DNA of 64,000 nt from Ligustrum vulgare (GCA_963555705.1 OY743171.1:14445352-14509351), one strand, 5' to 3'; positions 1 through 11,517 are shown, counted from the first letter of the stretch. Program-made: numbers and translations. The notes: generated by a model from the letters alone, not told the origin.

Positions 1-52
1 TCTTTCAAATAAATTTATTTTCTTTTCTTCTTTATATTTATGGTGGCTATAT

Positions 53-807
53 TGCCACCACAAAATTTATTTTTTACACCACAATTTAAAGTATTTTCTT
101 TATTTATAAAAATAGACATAAATAAAATTACATACATATTCTTTTAATATTATCTCACTAAAAATAATTTTTATATACATCACATCTTTCAAATATTCTC
201 TTTTCTTCTCTATGTTTATTTTTCTAAATCATCTTATTCTTCTTGTTATTTTATATTTTTGCTTTTCAATACCAAGTTAATTAAAATAGATGTTAATACA
301 ATAATTTCATGAGTTTTCAAATAATAACATCATGCAAACATTAACATAAATTAAAGTTTAGGACTTTAGGTTAGTGAAAGATTTTTATTGTTCAAGGTTC
401 CCTATATTTTGATGTCACCCAAGATTTTAGTTATTTAATTATATTTGATTTTCAATTAAATTTTATATTCGATTTTCGAATTTTATGGTTTTTCAATTAC
501 ATATATTTGCGTGTTCATACTGCATTCCACCTATCATGTTTTCAGTTGCATCTAGTATTAAAAAAAAATAGTGATTCCACTTGCATCTAGTATTTAAAAA
601 AAATGTGTATCAAGTATTTAGAAGCCAACCACCTACTATGTTTGTATGAAATTGAATATCTTATTGTTTCAATTATCTATCAAACATCAATTAAAAACTG
701 TGTAACATGGAAATTTGAACCTAATTAATTGTAATTAAGGAAATAATTGGTGGCAATGATGAGAAAAAAGGAGAGAAATATTGAAAATTTGGAATGATGA
801 GTACACC

Positions 808-870
<63 letters not shown>

Positions 871-973
871 ATTAAGAGTATTATTGTAAATTTGTTGTGG
901 TGTATTTATTGAAAATATATTTTAATTATGGTGTGATTATAATGTGATATAGTAAATAAATTTTGTGGTGGTA
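53..973. mobile_element. MITE-like element with 18-bp terminal inverted repeats
   Basis: CCACCACAAAATTTATTT at 55-72 is perfectly inverted at 954-971, and weaker inverted similarity continues inward (ACACCACAATT near 76-87 against the reverse complement of the 925-945 region). No coding capacity is visible. The inside is AT-rich and holds a long TA microsatellite and a short direct repeat around TTGCATCTAGTATT (about 545 and 580). I saw no convincing target duplication, so the superfamily (Mutator-like or hAT-like) is open. Confidence 0.6.
814..868. repeat. (TA)n microsatellite
   Basis: An uninterrupted TA dinucleotide run of roughly 55 bp inside the MITE-like element upstream of the first gene. 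Confidence 0.95.
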
Positions 974-1148
974 AATTTCCCGTTATCAAATATAATTCAT
1001 CATTCCTTCTCATTTCCTTGAAATTTTGAGATTACTCTCAAATCTACTACATAGATTCCCAATTCCCCATTTTCTCTGGTGTCTGACCCCATCATTGTCT
1101 AGTTCTGCTGAAACAAGCTGTTCATCCTAAACTCTATAAATCCATCCA
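974..1148 (+). promoter_or_regulatory. Upstream/5' UTR region of the DUF3531-like gene
   Basis: About 175 bp separate the MITE-like element from the first ATG. CTATAAAT at about 1133-1141 resembles a TATA box but lies only about 10 bp before the ATG, so it is probably not the functional one. The core promoter must be compact or lie inside the MITE. Confidence 0.3.
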
Positions 1149-4100
1149 ATGTCTCTCCTACACTCCACTGCACCAAATCTTCAAGTGTTACTTCATACTC
1201 ATCCACCAATTTCAAGCCAATCAAATCATTATTCTACATTCCCAAGTGTCAAGCATCAAATTTATACCCAGTTTTCGTGTAAGCTATACTCACATGTTAC
1301 CAAACCCAGAACCAGGACTTCGCAAAGTAAAGTTGAAATTAGCAATTTTGACGCCGATGAATATGATGGTGATGATTACGAGGATGAGGATGAACGTGGG
1401 TTTTTGAGAGGTGAAGGGTTTATAGGGAGAGAAGAGAAAGAGAAGGATTATGACAGAGACCCTGAATTTGCTGAGATTCTTGGGAGTTGTCTTGATGATC
1501 CAGATAAAGCTAAGACCAAAGTAAGTTAACTCTTTATTGAAAATCTATGAGAAAAAAGAATAATTAATCGTGCATATTAGTTTTTATTATATTTTGATTG
1601 TTTCTAATCGAATTTTTTATGAATTTCTGAATAATTTTTATTGCTCTTTTCTTGTGAATAAATAGTAAAATTAAGTGATGGACGGAACTGTCATGAAATG
1701 GTATATTGCTAGTATCCGTGTTTCAAGAAGTGAATGTCTTTGTTAGTAAATATTGGGAAATGTGAGTTTATTGTTAGAATAATTAGCACATTCTAGAATA
1801 TGCTTTTGAATATGCTTAGAATATGCTTTATATGTAGAATATGCTTTTGAATATGCTTAGAATATGCTTAGAATATGCTTTATATGCTTTAGAATATTCT
1901 AAGCATATGCTTTTGTTTTGTATGTATATATAGGATTGAGTATTATAATGAATGATGTGGTTTTAGAGTTGTCTCTTCTCTCTTTCTCTTCTTCTATTCT
2001 TTCTTCTTTCTCTTAGTTTATTTGTAGAACATATATAAGGATATATATGTTATTGTGTTTTCTACATGGTATCAGAGCAATTTGATTCACATTGCCTTCG
2101 AAAAACGAAATCAGCGTGCATTTTTCTTCTTCGCGAAAAACTCTAAACCGTACTGTTTCACGAATTTCGAGGCACTTGCAGTAGGAATTCCGGTGATCTA
2201 AGACCATATTCAGAATCTGCAGGTGGAGCCGCGTCGACCGGAGTGGCGCGTGAGAGTACACGCGCCGGTGTAAGGAGGCGCGTGAGTCAGGCAGTCGGAC
2301 CTTCTGGTGGCGCGTGGGGGCGCGTGCGGCAGTTCCTGGCGGCACGGTTGACGGATTTGCGATCGACTATTCATCCTCTATCTGCTTGTGGTGTTGGTTT
2401 GCAGTTATCCATTCTTTTTTACACACTGCTTTGCTTGACTTTGTTGGTTAGTATCGTTTTCTCTCTTATAATGGCATCCGATGATTCTCTTCAGGCTATT
2501 AATGTGCGTTTGAATGGTCAAAACTATGCTTACTGGAGTCATGTTATGAAACACTTTCTTAAGGGTAAAAAATTGTGGGGTTATGTCAGTGGAATAGTTG
2601 AGAAACCGGAAAATAATGATGCAAATTATGCAACTCTGTTAGATACCTGGGATTCAAATAATTCAAAAATTCATACATGGATAAATAATTCTGTAGAACA
2701 TAGTATTGGTACACTGTTGGCTCCTCTATACTTGGTCCACCGCCTTCATCTGATTCCCGATTGACTGATCTTAGTGAGCAGTTTCAGAAGTTTTTAGCCT
2801 CACAGTCACATGTCATGTCAGCCTCTACTCATGTAGGTTTGTCCTCTCAGAACTCATCAGGTAAAACCTCCTCGTGGATTTTTGACTCGGGTGCTTCTAA
2901 GCATATGTCTCCTAACTCATCACTTTTTGATTATTTATATCCTTCTATGTCATCTTCACCTGTTATGACTGCTGATGGCACCCCGTTGTCCTTAGCAGGT
3001 GTTGGTTCTGTTCATACTTCTAATCTATCTTTATCAGATGTCTATTGTGTTCCTGACCTTACTTTAAATCTTATTTCTGTTGGTCAATTATGTGATTCTG
3101 GTAATTCTGTTCACTTTACTTCTACTACTTGTTATGTACAGGATCCGCAGTCTCAGAAGCTGATTGGGATCGGCCATAGGCAAAGAGGAGGACTTTATGT
3201 TCTAGATAATCTGAGACCAGCGCATGTTGCAGCCTCTAGAACTGATTTATCGTCTTTCCATTTGAATTCTTCTTCTTCTAATTTCTATTTATGGCATTCT
3301 CGCCTAGGACATGTGTCTGCTAGTCGTTTGAGATTTTTAGCTTCTAAAGGTTGTTTGGGAGACTTAAAACCTCATGATATTTCTGATTGTAGTGGATGCA
3401 AACTTGCTAAATTTTCAGCTTTACCTTTTCCTCGTAGTATTTCTTCTTCTATTGCATCATTTGATCTTGTACACTCAGATGTATGGGGCCCTGCTCCTGT
3501 TTCTACTAAAGGAGGATCCCGATATTATGTTTCCTTTATTGATGATTATAGTCGTTACTGTTGGGTATATCTTATGAAGCGACGTTCTGATTTTATTTCT
3601 ATTTATCGTTCGTTTCGAGCACTTATTAAAACTCAACATTCTGCTGTCATTAAATGTTTTCGATGTGATTTGGGTGGGGAATATGTTTCTAATGATTTTC
3701 GTGAGTTGCTTGCTCTTGATGGTACAATTCATCAAACTTCTTGTACTGATACTCCTCAACAGAATGGTGTTGCTGAACGTAAGCATAGACACATTGTTGA
3801 AACTGCTCGTTCCCTTCTCCTATCTGCCAAAGTACCTAGTGAATTTTGGGGGGAGGCAGTTCTCACTGCTGTCTATTTGATAAATAGGATACCATCTTCT
3901 CATTTATCTGGTTTGTCACCATTTCAAACCTTGTTTAGTTATTCTCCTGATTACTCTCTCTTAAAAGTCTTTGGGTGCACTTGTTTTGTTCTTCGTCCTA
4001 CGGCAGAACGTAGTAAATTAACTCCACGCTCAGCTATTTGTGTCTTCTTAGGATATGGTGAGGGACAAAAAGGTTATCGATGTTTTGATCCTGTCAGTCA

Positions 4101-7100
4101 CAAGTTATATGTCTCTCGTAATGTTGTGTTTCTTGAACACATTCCCTTCTTTTCTATTACAGATAATACCTCTCACATGACCACGTCAGATCTCATTTGT
4201 ATTGATCCTTTCACTGATGATATTGATAGACCATCTACATATGTCCCTACTATTTGTTCTCCATCTTCGTCATCTGCTACAGGTACACATGCGCCATCTC
4301 AGAATGTCCTCCCTTCTCCTATGGATCCCCAAGCACCGTCTGAGGCTGAGGATTCGCAGTCTCCTCCTCCTCGATATCCTCAACGTATACGTAAGTCTGC
4401 TCACTTACCCGAGTTTGATTATTCTTGTTATTCTGAGTCCTTTTGTTGTTTTTTGTCTTCCATTCATAAGCTTTCTGAACCTTCCTCTTACAAAGAAGCA
4501 GCTTTAGATCCTCTTTGGCAACAGGCTATGACTGATGAACTTAATGCTCTACATAAGACAGACACTTGGGAATTAGTTTCTTTACCACCAGGAAAACATG
4601 CTATTGGATCTCGTTGGGTCTATAAGATCAAGACCAAATCTGATGGTTCAGTTGAGCGTTACAAGGCTCGATTGGTTGCTAAGGGATTTTCTCAACAGTA
4701 TGGCTTGGATTATGAGGAGACATTTGCCCCTGTTGCAAAAATGACTACTGTACGTACACTTATTGCGGTTGCTTCTATTCGTCAGTGGAGTCTCTCTCAA
4801 ATGGATGTTAAAAATGCCTTCTTGAATGGAAATCTTCAAGAAGATGTTTATATGGTTCCTCCACCTGGTGTTCCTCATTCTCCTGGATTTGTTTGCAAAC
4901 TTAAGAAAGCTCTATATGGTCTCAAACAAGCACCTCGTGCCTGGTTTGAGAAGTTTTCTACAGTTGTGCTCTCTCTTGGTTTTACATCTAGCCATCATGA
5001 TTCCGCTTTGTTCTGTAGATGTACTTCCACTGGTCGTATTCTCCTTCTGTTGTACGTTGATGACATGATCATTACTGGTGATGATGTTGTAGGGATAACC
5101 AATTTAAAATCAGAATTGGCTCGTCTTTTTGAAATGAAGGATTTGGGTCCCTTAACTTACTTTCTGGGGATTGAGGTTGCTTCTTCTCCTCGAGGTTATA
5201 TGCTCTCTCAGTCTAAATATGCTGCAGATGTCGTTGAGCGTGCTCGTCTTACTGATACTAAAACAGCTGATACTCCTATTGAGGCTAATGTTCGTTACTC
5301 ATCTTCTGATGGTGAACCACTGTCTGATCCTACTTTGTATCGTACTATTGTTGGTTCCCTTGTTTATCTTACCATTACTAGGCCAGACATTGCTTATGCT
5401 GTGCATGTTGTCAGTCAGTTTGTTTCAGCACCTACCATGGTTCACTGGGCAGCGGTTGTTAGAATCTTGCGCTATCTTCGTGGCTCTTGCTTTCAGAGTA
5501 TTTTATTCCCATCGACCTCCTCCTTAGAGCTTCGAGCTTACTCTGATGCAGATTGGGCTGGGAACCCAACTGATCGTAAGTCCACTACTGGCTACTGTGT
5601 ATTTTTGGGTGACTCTCTTATCTCATGGAAAAGTAAGAAGCAGACAGTAGTTTCTCGCTCATCAACTGAAGCAGAATATCGCGCTATGGCCTCCACTACT
5701 ACTGAGATTGTGTGGTTACGTTGGCTACTTGCAGATATGGGTGTTTCTATTTCATCTCCCACCTCTATGTATTGTGATAACAAGAGTGCCATCCAGATCT
5801 CACATAATTCAGTGTTCCATGAGCGCACGAAGCACATTGAAATTGATTGTCACCTTGTTCGTCATCATCTTCAGCATGGGACTATTGCCTTACCTTTTGT
5901 CTCTTCATCATTGCAGCTTGCAGACTTCTTCACCAAGTCTCATCCGACTTCTCGCTTCCGATTCTTACTTGACAAACTCTTGTTGCTTCATGCTATAGCA
6001 TCGTGAGTTTGCGGGGGGATGTTAGAATAATTAGCACATTCTAGAATATGCTTTTGAATATGCTTAGAATATGCTTTATATGTAGAATATGCTTTTGAAT
6101 ATGCTTAGAATATGCTTAGAATATGCTTTATATGCTTTAGAATATTCTAAGCATATGCTTTTGTTTTGTATGTATATATAGGATTGAGTATTATAATGAA
6201 TGGTGTGGTTTTAGAGTTGTCTCTTCTCTCTTTCTCTTCTTCTATTCTTTCTTCTTTCTCTTAGTTTATTTGTAGAACATATATAAGGATATATATGTTA
6301 TTGTGTTTTCTACATTTATATTGCTAGTATCCGTGTTTCAAGAAGTGAATGTCTTTGTTAGTAAATATTAGGAAATGTGAGTTTACACATTTTTTACCAG
6401 ATACAGGTTTTATAACAAGAATACCTTTTTTTTACTCCTCCGTCTACAAAGATGGGCTTGTTTTCCCTTTTTTGTTTGTCCCAAATTATATCCCACCTTC
6501 CTATATAGATGTCCTAATTTTCTAATATATCCCTCTTTATTATGAATGGTTATCAATAAATATGAACTACTTATTATTCAAAGTAGGGACATATTAGGTA
6601 AAATGTAAGGAACTTATAGTTCTAACATATATTACTTATGATTTCTTAATCCGTTATCCGTGTGAAAATAGAATTGAGTCTATCTTTATGGGACGAGGAC
6701 GGAGGGAGTATTATTATATTTTTTGTTTTTTGGGGCATTAGCTAAGGCAAATTAACCATCCTTTTTTTTTTTTTTTTTAATTCATTTTATCCCACTGGAG
6801 TTCTTTCTCTGTTGACCTTGGTAAGTAAAAACATAAAAGGGGGAATTTCTGAAATAGATTACAGATATTCCTAGCATCTCTTCTGAACTTCTGTGGAGTT
6901 TTGAAGAATCCAACATCAAGCAGTATTGAAAAAAATAAATAAATTATGTAGCATTTATGTGACTCTTTATACTTGTTCTTTTGATAATTAGATGATAGCG
7001 TTTGTTCACAATTGACGTGACAGATGGAAGAGAGATTGAGAAGGAAAAGGAACAAGATATTGCATACTAAAACTGGTTCAGCGGCACCCATGAAAGTGAC

Positions 7101-10100
7101 ATTCAATAAGTAAGTCCACATGCACAACTTGCATATTTGGTAAATTTATAATATATACGCGCGTGTGATAATAATGAAGTGAATTGATAATGAGTTAACC
7201 TGGCAAATTGTTCAATTTTTTTGAAACTGTATCAATGTTGACATAAGAAGAACCATCTGATTAAGCCATTGTTTGAGCTCCATTTTAGGTTGAAAAATGA
7301 GTTTTGGAATAGTATTTTTTTGAAGAATGTGTGGTTAAGAAATAATGACAACTTTTGGGTTACGAGTAATATTATTTTATTGGAGAATTTGTTGTTGAAA
7401 ATAGGAAATAGAAAAATGTATTTTGATTTTAATGGGGGCCAAACAAGGGCTAAACTTCTAATAGCATTCAGTGGAAGTCTTATTGCTATCATTTCTCAGA
7501 AATTAGGCGTGAGACTCAGGTTTGACTTTGGAACTCATGACATCCATTTTTCTTCTCTCATTTTGCCATAACTACAAATGAATCACATTGAACCCCAAAT
7601 ACTTTAATGCGCAACATTGATTCACACTACATCACTACTATTTTTTTTTTTGTCATCTTGTTTTTAAGCTTCGGACAGAAATTATTGCGTACAGATTTTC
7701 TTGATGTGTTCTTTTTGTTTCAGCTTCAGTCCAGAAGAAAGCTTCTGTTTTTTCACTGTTCTTGAAATCCTGGAATATGTAAATAATTCAAGTGGATACC
7801 CTTAACTTACAGAACAAGCTATTGACCTCATTGGCATTATTTAGATACATGCTTATATTGAATTATTGTAGCGTTTGCATTTATTATTAGCCAGAGACCA
7901 AGTTTTTTGTTCCAGTGCAAATTTTTAGCCATTATATTTCAAATCATGCGAACAAAAAACTTAAATAGCTGGTTTGGAAAATGTCTTCGGTAATTTCTAG
8001 TGGTGCAATCTTCGTAATGGAGTAGAGTGGTTACAAGTATTATTGGGATCAAAACATCTGGGATTGCGAAAGAGTCGTGAGTGGTTCCTTCAGAAACCCT
8101 TGGAAGTTTATGTCTCAAGATTCTCTTCTCCAGCGCAGTTCACTTCATGCGTTGTGTGAAAGGGGATAAGATTTATTTCTAGGAGGAATTTTGGGTTGAT
8201 CTTTCGTGATGACTTCTTCATTTCAGAGACTCAATCTTTCTTTGCTTAAAAATTCTCTATAAATTCTATTGGTTCACTCTCTAAACATGATACAGTGAAT
8301 TGGAATTCTCATATTTTAAGAAATCGGGGTTTATAGAGATTTTAGACTTGATAAATGACTTCTGAAAATAGTGTAATGGATTGTAATTTTTAGTTTCTAT
8401 GAAATTTGAGGGACAGGGAGGCTTTACAGCTGACAATCGACTCTTCTTGAAAACGTTTAAGTAACACCTTCTGAAATTGACAAGGGGTTGCGAAGTTATA
8501 GCCCCTTGATATCCTCTTGCAGATTATCCTTCAGTGCTCTAGGCAGTTTGCTTAGCTATCCCATCTTTGCCCTGGTTTAAGTTCATCTGAGAATTTTGTT
8601 CCTTCGCGGAATAGTAGTGTTTTAATGGCTATTAGTACTTGTGAAAGGGGGTAAAACGAAATGTCCTTATTTATTTCTTTCTACTTTGTGTGTGTGATGC
8701 ATTGGAATGGTTCAGAAAGTATGGATAATTACTTTTACAGTCTGACGCAGGGAAAAGACATTGTTAGACTCCACCGGGAAGTTGATTTTAGTTGGGTCTC
8801 CCGTCTCCTCTATGGACAGATCCCAGTTTTTATATGGATTCTCCGGATAAGGAGTTAAAGGGCATTCCTTTCTCGTTAATTATCCTTAATTGGGAAAATA
8901 TATAGTATTCTTTAGTCTTTAGACGAGATTCTGATTTGTTTGGTGATTAGAGGACTCATTATCCTCTAAACAGTGTAGCTTTACTTCTGTAATTAATAAA
9001 TTTCTGTTTCTTATGAAAAATTATAAGAGGAAGATGAGGATACACAGAAAATTTCTTATCTGATTGATGGTAAAATATTTCGTGTGTTTATTACGTTTCT
9101 TTATCTTCGTTTTCACTTTTTTCCAGTCAAGTCGAGTTTCTATTATTCTGCATCGCACGTGAGAACGAACTTTATATGTTGATTTTTGAAGGGTGACGTT
9201 TGTACATAAAACACATTGCTTTTGATGTACACAACGTCCGGAGAAAATTTTACGAATTTATCTTATTTATGACCAGATTTGATTTCTCAAATTCGTACAT
9301 ATGGTTCGAGTTCTATAATGCCCCTCTGCAGAAAGATGTCTCTTTGATATGTGATGTAAGTAACTACTCCAGTTCCATTGACTTGTATGCAAAGATTTCA
9401 GTATTTTAGTTGATATAAACTGTATGCCAGACAATTCGATCGTGGCACATTGTTGGACGTCTCGGTGGATGCAATTCTATGAATATGCAAGTAAAGTCCC
9501 TTCAAATCTTCCTATATATTCTATGTGGACATGTTAAGTCTGTAAACTCGATCATTTTCGGCTGTTTCTCCCAGTTGTCACAGTGTCCATTGGATCAAAG
9601 ACCGAGTTATGACGCTATTCAGGGAGCAAACGTTAACCCGACAACATTTTATAACATAGGGGACCTCGAGATTCAAGATAACTTAGCCAGAATATGGTAA
9701 GTGGTTCAAAATGTTTTCGAGTTTTTTCTGCTAGATATGTGAATCAATGCTGCTTGGGACTTGTATTGACAGGGTGGATATCGGCATTAGTGAACCACTG
9801 CTCTTGGATATATTCATCAATGCATTGACTCAAATAAGCACTGAGTAAGATTTTGAGCATGTTTGGCAAGAAAGAGCTTTCTTATGAACTGGGGGCCCCA
9901 CAGTTTTGTGTCCAAACAAATTGTGGGTCCCTGAGCTTATAAGATATTTCTACTTTTTATCACATTTTTCATTGTTATCTTCTGTAATCTTTAGACTTGT
10001 AATGAACAGCTATACTGGAATCAAGCAAGTGGTGTTTGGTGGATCTGAATTCGAGAACTGGAGAGAGAGCTTAAAATCAGAGGATGTGGGTTACAGCATT

Positions 10101-10112
10101 CACAAGATATAG
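1149..10112 (+). CDS. Predicted chloroplast protein, DUF3531-like family (7 exons, 297 aa)
   Basis: Exons read as 1149-1520, 7024-7109, 9277-9355, 9431-9490, 9575-9696, 9773-9844 and 10010-10112. All junctions are GT-AG and phases add up to 298 codons including TAG. Residues 1-60 are Ser/Thr/basic-rich with few acidic residues, like a plastid transit peptide. An acidic stretch (about 68-82) precedes the conserved part, which starts at DPEFAEILGSCLDDPDKAK, continues with a basic helix (MEERLRRKRNKILHTKTGS) and SNSYIWFEFYNAPL, and ends GYSIHKI. I recognise this as a plant/cyanobacterial protein family of unknown function that I recall as DUF3531 (Arabidopsis At5g08400-like, similar length); the family name is from memory. 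The 5.5-kb first intron holds a Copia element and a Stowaway MITE; the second (2.2 kb) holds a MITE and a LINE-like remnant. No lesion is seen in the exons. Confidence 0.85.
1702..1770. repeat. 69-bp direct repeat, left copy flanking Copia
   Basis: This 69-bp intron segment recurs at 6317-6385 with one mismatch (G/A in AAATATTGGG versus AAATATTAGG). The two copies lie immediately outside the Copia insertion, beyond its 5-bp target duplication. Confidence 0.9.
1772..2066 (+). repeat. Copia 5' LTR
   Basis: Contains clustered direct repeats of AGAATATGCTT. TATATATAGG (about 1925-1934) and a CT-rich stretch fit a TATA box and transcription start area. Confidence 0.95.
2067..2078 (+). promoter_or_regulatory. 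Copia primer binding site (tRNA-iMet type)
   Basis: TGGTATCAGAGC abuts the 5' LTR and matches the plant initiator tRNA-Met 3' end complement used by most Copia elements. Confidence 0.95.
2471..2764 (+). pseudogene. Truncated Copia gag fragment
   Basis: Starts ATGGCATCC at 2471 after a GC-rich leader and encodes 97 residues. The N-terminal Copia gag signature is present (LNGQNYAYWSHVMKHFLKGK, residues about 13-32). After about residue 80 the frame runs into a short unrelated tail and stops. Most of the gag domain and the CCHC zinc knuckle are missing, and pol begins immediately in another frame. The pattern fits one internal deletion that removed the 3' half of gag and shifted frame. Confidence 0.85.
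2761..6006 (+). CDS. Copia pol polyprotein (PR-IN-RT-RH), uninterrupted
   Basis: An open frame of 1081 codons with no stop. Protease has WIFDSGASKHM (D-S-G at about 42-44). The GAG_pre-integrase/zinc region starts WHSRLGHVSASR. Integrase catalytic residues fall at D240, D303 and E339, exactly the DD35E spacing. The usual DNGGEY motif reads DLGGEY, so an Asn is replaced but the acid is kept. Reverse transcriptase contains VKNAFLNG, YGLKQAPRAWF and YVDD at 765-768. RNase H contains SRSSTEAEYRAM near the end. The frame has no own ATG at its start, because it was normally fused to gag; the first in-frame ATG is inside the linker. Pol looks enzymatically complete. Confidence 0.93.
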   Translation: MTDLSEQFQKFLASQSHVMSASTHVGLSSQNSSGKTSSWIFDSGASKHMSPNSSLFDYLYPSMSSSPVMTADGTPLSLAGVGSVHTSNLSLSDVYCVPDLTLNLISVGQLCDSGNSVHFTSTTCYVQDPQSQKLIGIGHRQRGGLYVLDNLRPAHVAASRTDLSSFHLNSSSSNFYLWHSRLGHVSASRLRFLASKGCLGDLKPHDISDCSGCKLAKFSALPFPRSISSSIASFDLVHSDVWGPAPVSTKGGSRYYVSFIDDYSRYCWVYLMKRRSDFISIYRSFRALIKTQHSAVIKCFRCDLGGEYVSNDFRELLALDGTIHQTSCTDTPQQNGVAERKHRHIVETARSLLLSAKVPSEFWGEAVLTAVYLINRIPSSHLSGLSPFQTLFSYSPDYSLLKVFGCTCFVLRPTAERSKLTPRSAICVFLGYGEGQKGYRCFDPVSHKLYVSRNVVFLEHIPFFSITDNTSHMTTSDLICIDPFTDDIDRPSTYVPTICSPSSSSATGTHAPSQNVLPSPMDPQAPSEAEDSQSPPPRYPQRIRKSAHLPEFDYSCYSESFCCFLSSIHKLSEPSSYKEAALDPLWQQAMTDELNALHKTDTWELVSLPPGKHAIGSRWVYKIKTKSDGSVERYKARLVAKGFSQQYGLDYEETFAPVAKMTTVRTLIAVASIRQWSLSQMDVKNAFLNGNLQEDVYMVPPPGVPHSPGFVCKLKKALYGLKQAPRAWFEKFSTVVLSLGFTSSHHDSALFCRCTSTGRILLLLYVDDMIITGDDVVGITNLKSELARLFEMKDLGPLTYFLGIEVASSPRGYMLSQSKYAADVVERARLTDTKTADTPIEANVRYSSSDGEPLSDPTLYRTIVGSLVYLTITRPDIAYAVHVVSQFVSAPTMVHWAAVVRILRYLRGSCFQSILFPSTSSLELRAYSDADWAGNPTDRKSTTGYCVFLGDSLISWKSKKQTVVSRSSTEAEYRAMASTTTEIVWLRWLLADMGVSISSPTSMYCDNKSAIQISHNSVFHERTKHIEIDCHLVRHHLQHGTIALPFVSSSLQLADFFTKSHPTSRFRFLLDKLLLLHAIAS
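6020..6314 (+). repeat. Copia 3' LTR
   Basis: 295 bp, one difference from the 5' LTR, which implies a recent insertion. Preceded directly by a purine tract. Confidence 0.95.
6317..6385. repeat. 69-bp direct repeat, right copy flanking Copia
   Basis: Second copy of 1702-1770 with one mismatch. Removing the Copia element and one TTTAT leaves two abutting copies, so the element sits at the junction of a tandem duplication. Confidence 0.9.
6435..6708. mobile_element. Stowaway-type MITE (Tc1/mariner)
   Basis: Ends CTCCTCCGTC and GACGGAGGGAG are inverted and flanked by TA on both sides (6433-6434, 6709-6710). The 274-bp size and the CTCC(C)TCCGTC terminus are typical of plant Stowaway elements. 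No coding capacity. It lies in intron 1 of the DUF3531-like gene. Confidence 0.9.
7261..7454. mobile_element. hAT-like MITE with TTAAGCC/GGGCTAAA ends
   Basis: TTAAGCCATTGTTTGAGC at the left is inverted as the complement of GGCCAAACAAGGGCTAAA at the right. About 194 bp, no coding capacity, in intron 2 of the DUF3531-like gene. I found no clear 8-bp target duplication. It belongs to the same general family as 14012-14172. Confidence 0.6.
8050..8440 (+). pseudogene. Possible LINE ORF2 3'-end remnant
   Basis: Shifting + frames give broken stretches such as DKIYF-stop-EEFWVDL, which resembles the IYFWED-W motif of plant LINE reverse transcriptase C-terminal (zf-RVT) regions. Several stops and frame changes are present. 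Similarity is by eye only and weak. It lies in intron 2 of the DUF3531-like gene. Confidence 0.3.
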
Positions 10113-10612
10113 GATCTTAGCGGTTTTTTGTTTACAGTGTAAGAGTAAATCCGTGTCTTCATTGAAATTGTTTTCATGGTCGGAAATGTTATCCCAAAGC
10201 GGACCAAGACAGAACTTTTACTTGTTCAGATAACAAGCAATGGGCGAAAGCGTGGTGGAACAATATCACATGGAGGTAGAAGGCCCAAGGATCGTGAACC
10301 TATTTGAATATTTTCCCTTAAGAAGCAAAGATGGTAACTTGGAAGGGTAATTTTTCACATTTAAATTTTGTGTTAGATATAACGTACCTCATCCGTCAAG
10401 AAATCTTGGTTCAAACTTTTCGTAATTGGGTAAAAGATGCCTCTTCTTTACATTTATTATGATTCGTTCTTCACGAGTATTGTAACTGGAATGGTCTTAT
10501 TACTCCAAAGATGTTATCGGGGGTTAAATACGTTCAAGTTCAAATCAGAAATCGAAAGTAGCTTTTGTTTTAATCAAATTTTGTCCCGAGTCTTTGCCCT
10601 TGGACAAGCTGG

Positions 10613-10756
10613 CACTAGATGGTGTCATGTACAATAAATGTTAATTTTTTACTAGAGATTATTAAAAAAAAAAAGGGTATAACCCACTAGATGGTGTCAT
10701 GTACAATAAATGTTAATTTTTTACTAGAGATTATTAAAAAAATAAAAGGGTATAAC
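10613..10756. repeat. 72-bp tandem duplication
   Basis: The unit beginning CACTAGATGGTGTCATG at 10613 recurs at 10685 with period 72. The copies differ essentially only by one base inside the A-run. Confidence 0.9.
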
Positions 10757-11517
10757 CCACGTCTTGAGGGCTCGAAACAAAATACAAATTTAGAGATTAT
10801 TAGTATAACAGTTAGAAACTTGACCGACTATTATTGCAAGAAAATAATTTTAGAAATCATTGACATAATTACTCAAAACTTCCATCATCTCTGGCGTGCA
10901 ATTACTCGAAATAAAACGTTGCAACCACTCGACAATAGAAGAATCGATCCACTATCAGCCCAACTCACAGGAGTAGGTAAAAAGTGGCAAATGAATCTAG
11001 GGTCGAACCTAGGTCCTATAAGACACAATTATATAACAAAATGCACGCCATTTTGATTCTAACTATAAACTCGAACCATTGGCTAACCAAAATATTTCGA
11101 AGGACCGAATTAGTGAACACATCTTGTCGAACCGGAGATAAAAAATGGGATGTAAAACCTCAAATTCAACCCGGCCCCACAAAAGGTCATTGGATTGCAT
11201 TGTATCTATATGATGCTCCCAAATAACGAAAAGATTTAGCGAATTCCAAACATCTGTTAATTTTGTGAATAGTTGATGCTTAAAAGATTTGTTGATTTTT
11301 CATAGAGGATACTGAAATTATTTACAATATTTCATAAAGAATAATGTTATTTAACCATTAACAACACTTGGCAACAAAGTCAATCTAGGTGTTACTATAT
11401 GATTGGTTTAATTAAAGGTTCAATTAATTATGCGATTCATTTACTTGTACATCTTATTCATTACTTAATATCAAATGTGTTCTTGTAACATTAATGGTGT
11501 TAAGCGTTTATCGGTTC

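Larger units (their letters stand above)
1772..6314 (+). mobile_element. Copia LTR retrotransposon in intron 1
   Basis: Two 295-bp LTRs (1772-2066, 6020-6314) begin TGTTAG and end TCTACA; I see one difference (GAATGATGTGG versus GAATGGTGTGG). The target duplication is TTTAT (1767-1771, 6315-6319). The primer binding site is TGGTATCAGAGC, directly after the 5' LTR. The polypurine tract GCGGGGGGA directly precedes the 3' LTR. Internal order is gag remnant, protease, integrase, reverse transcriptase, RNase H, which is the Copia order. It is same-sense with the host gene and sits fully inside intron 1. Confidence 0.97.

Noticed and set aside
10691..11226. Overlapping 121- and 80-codon + strand ORFs
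   Set aside because: The first begins in a tandem duplication, starts are non-ATG or unsupported, and no domain or splice context is seen.
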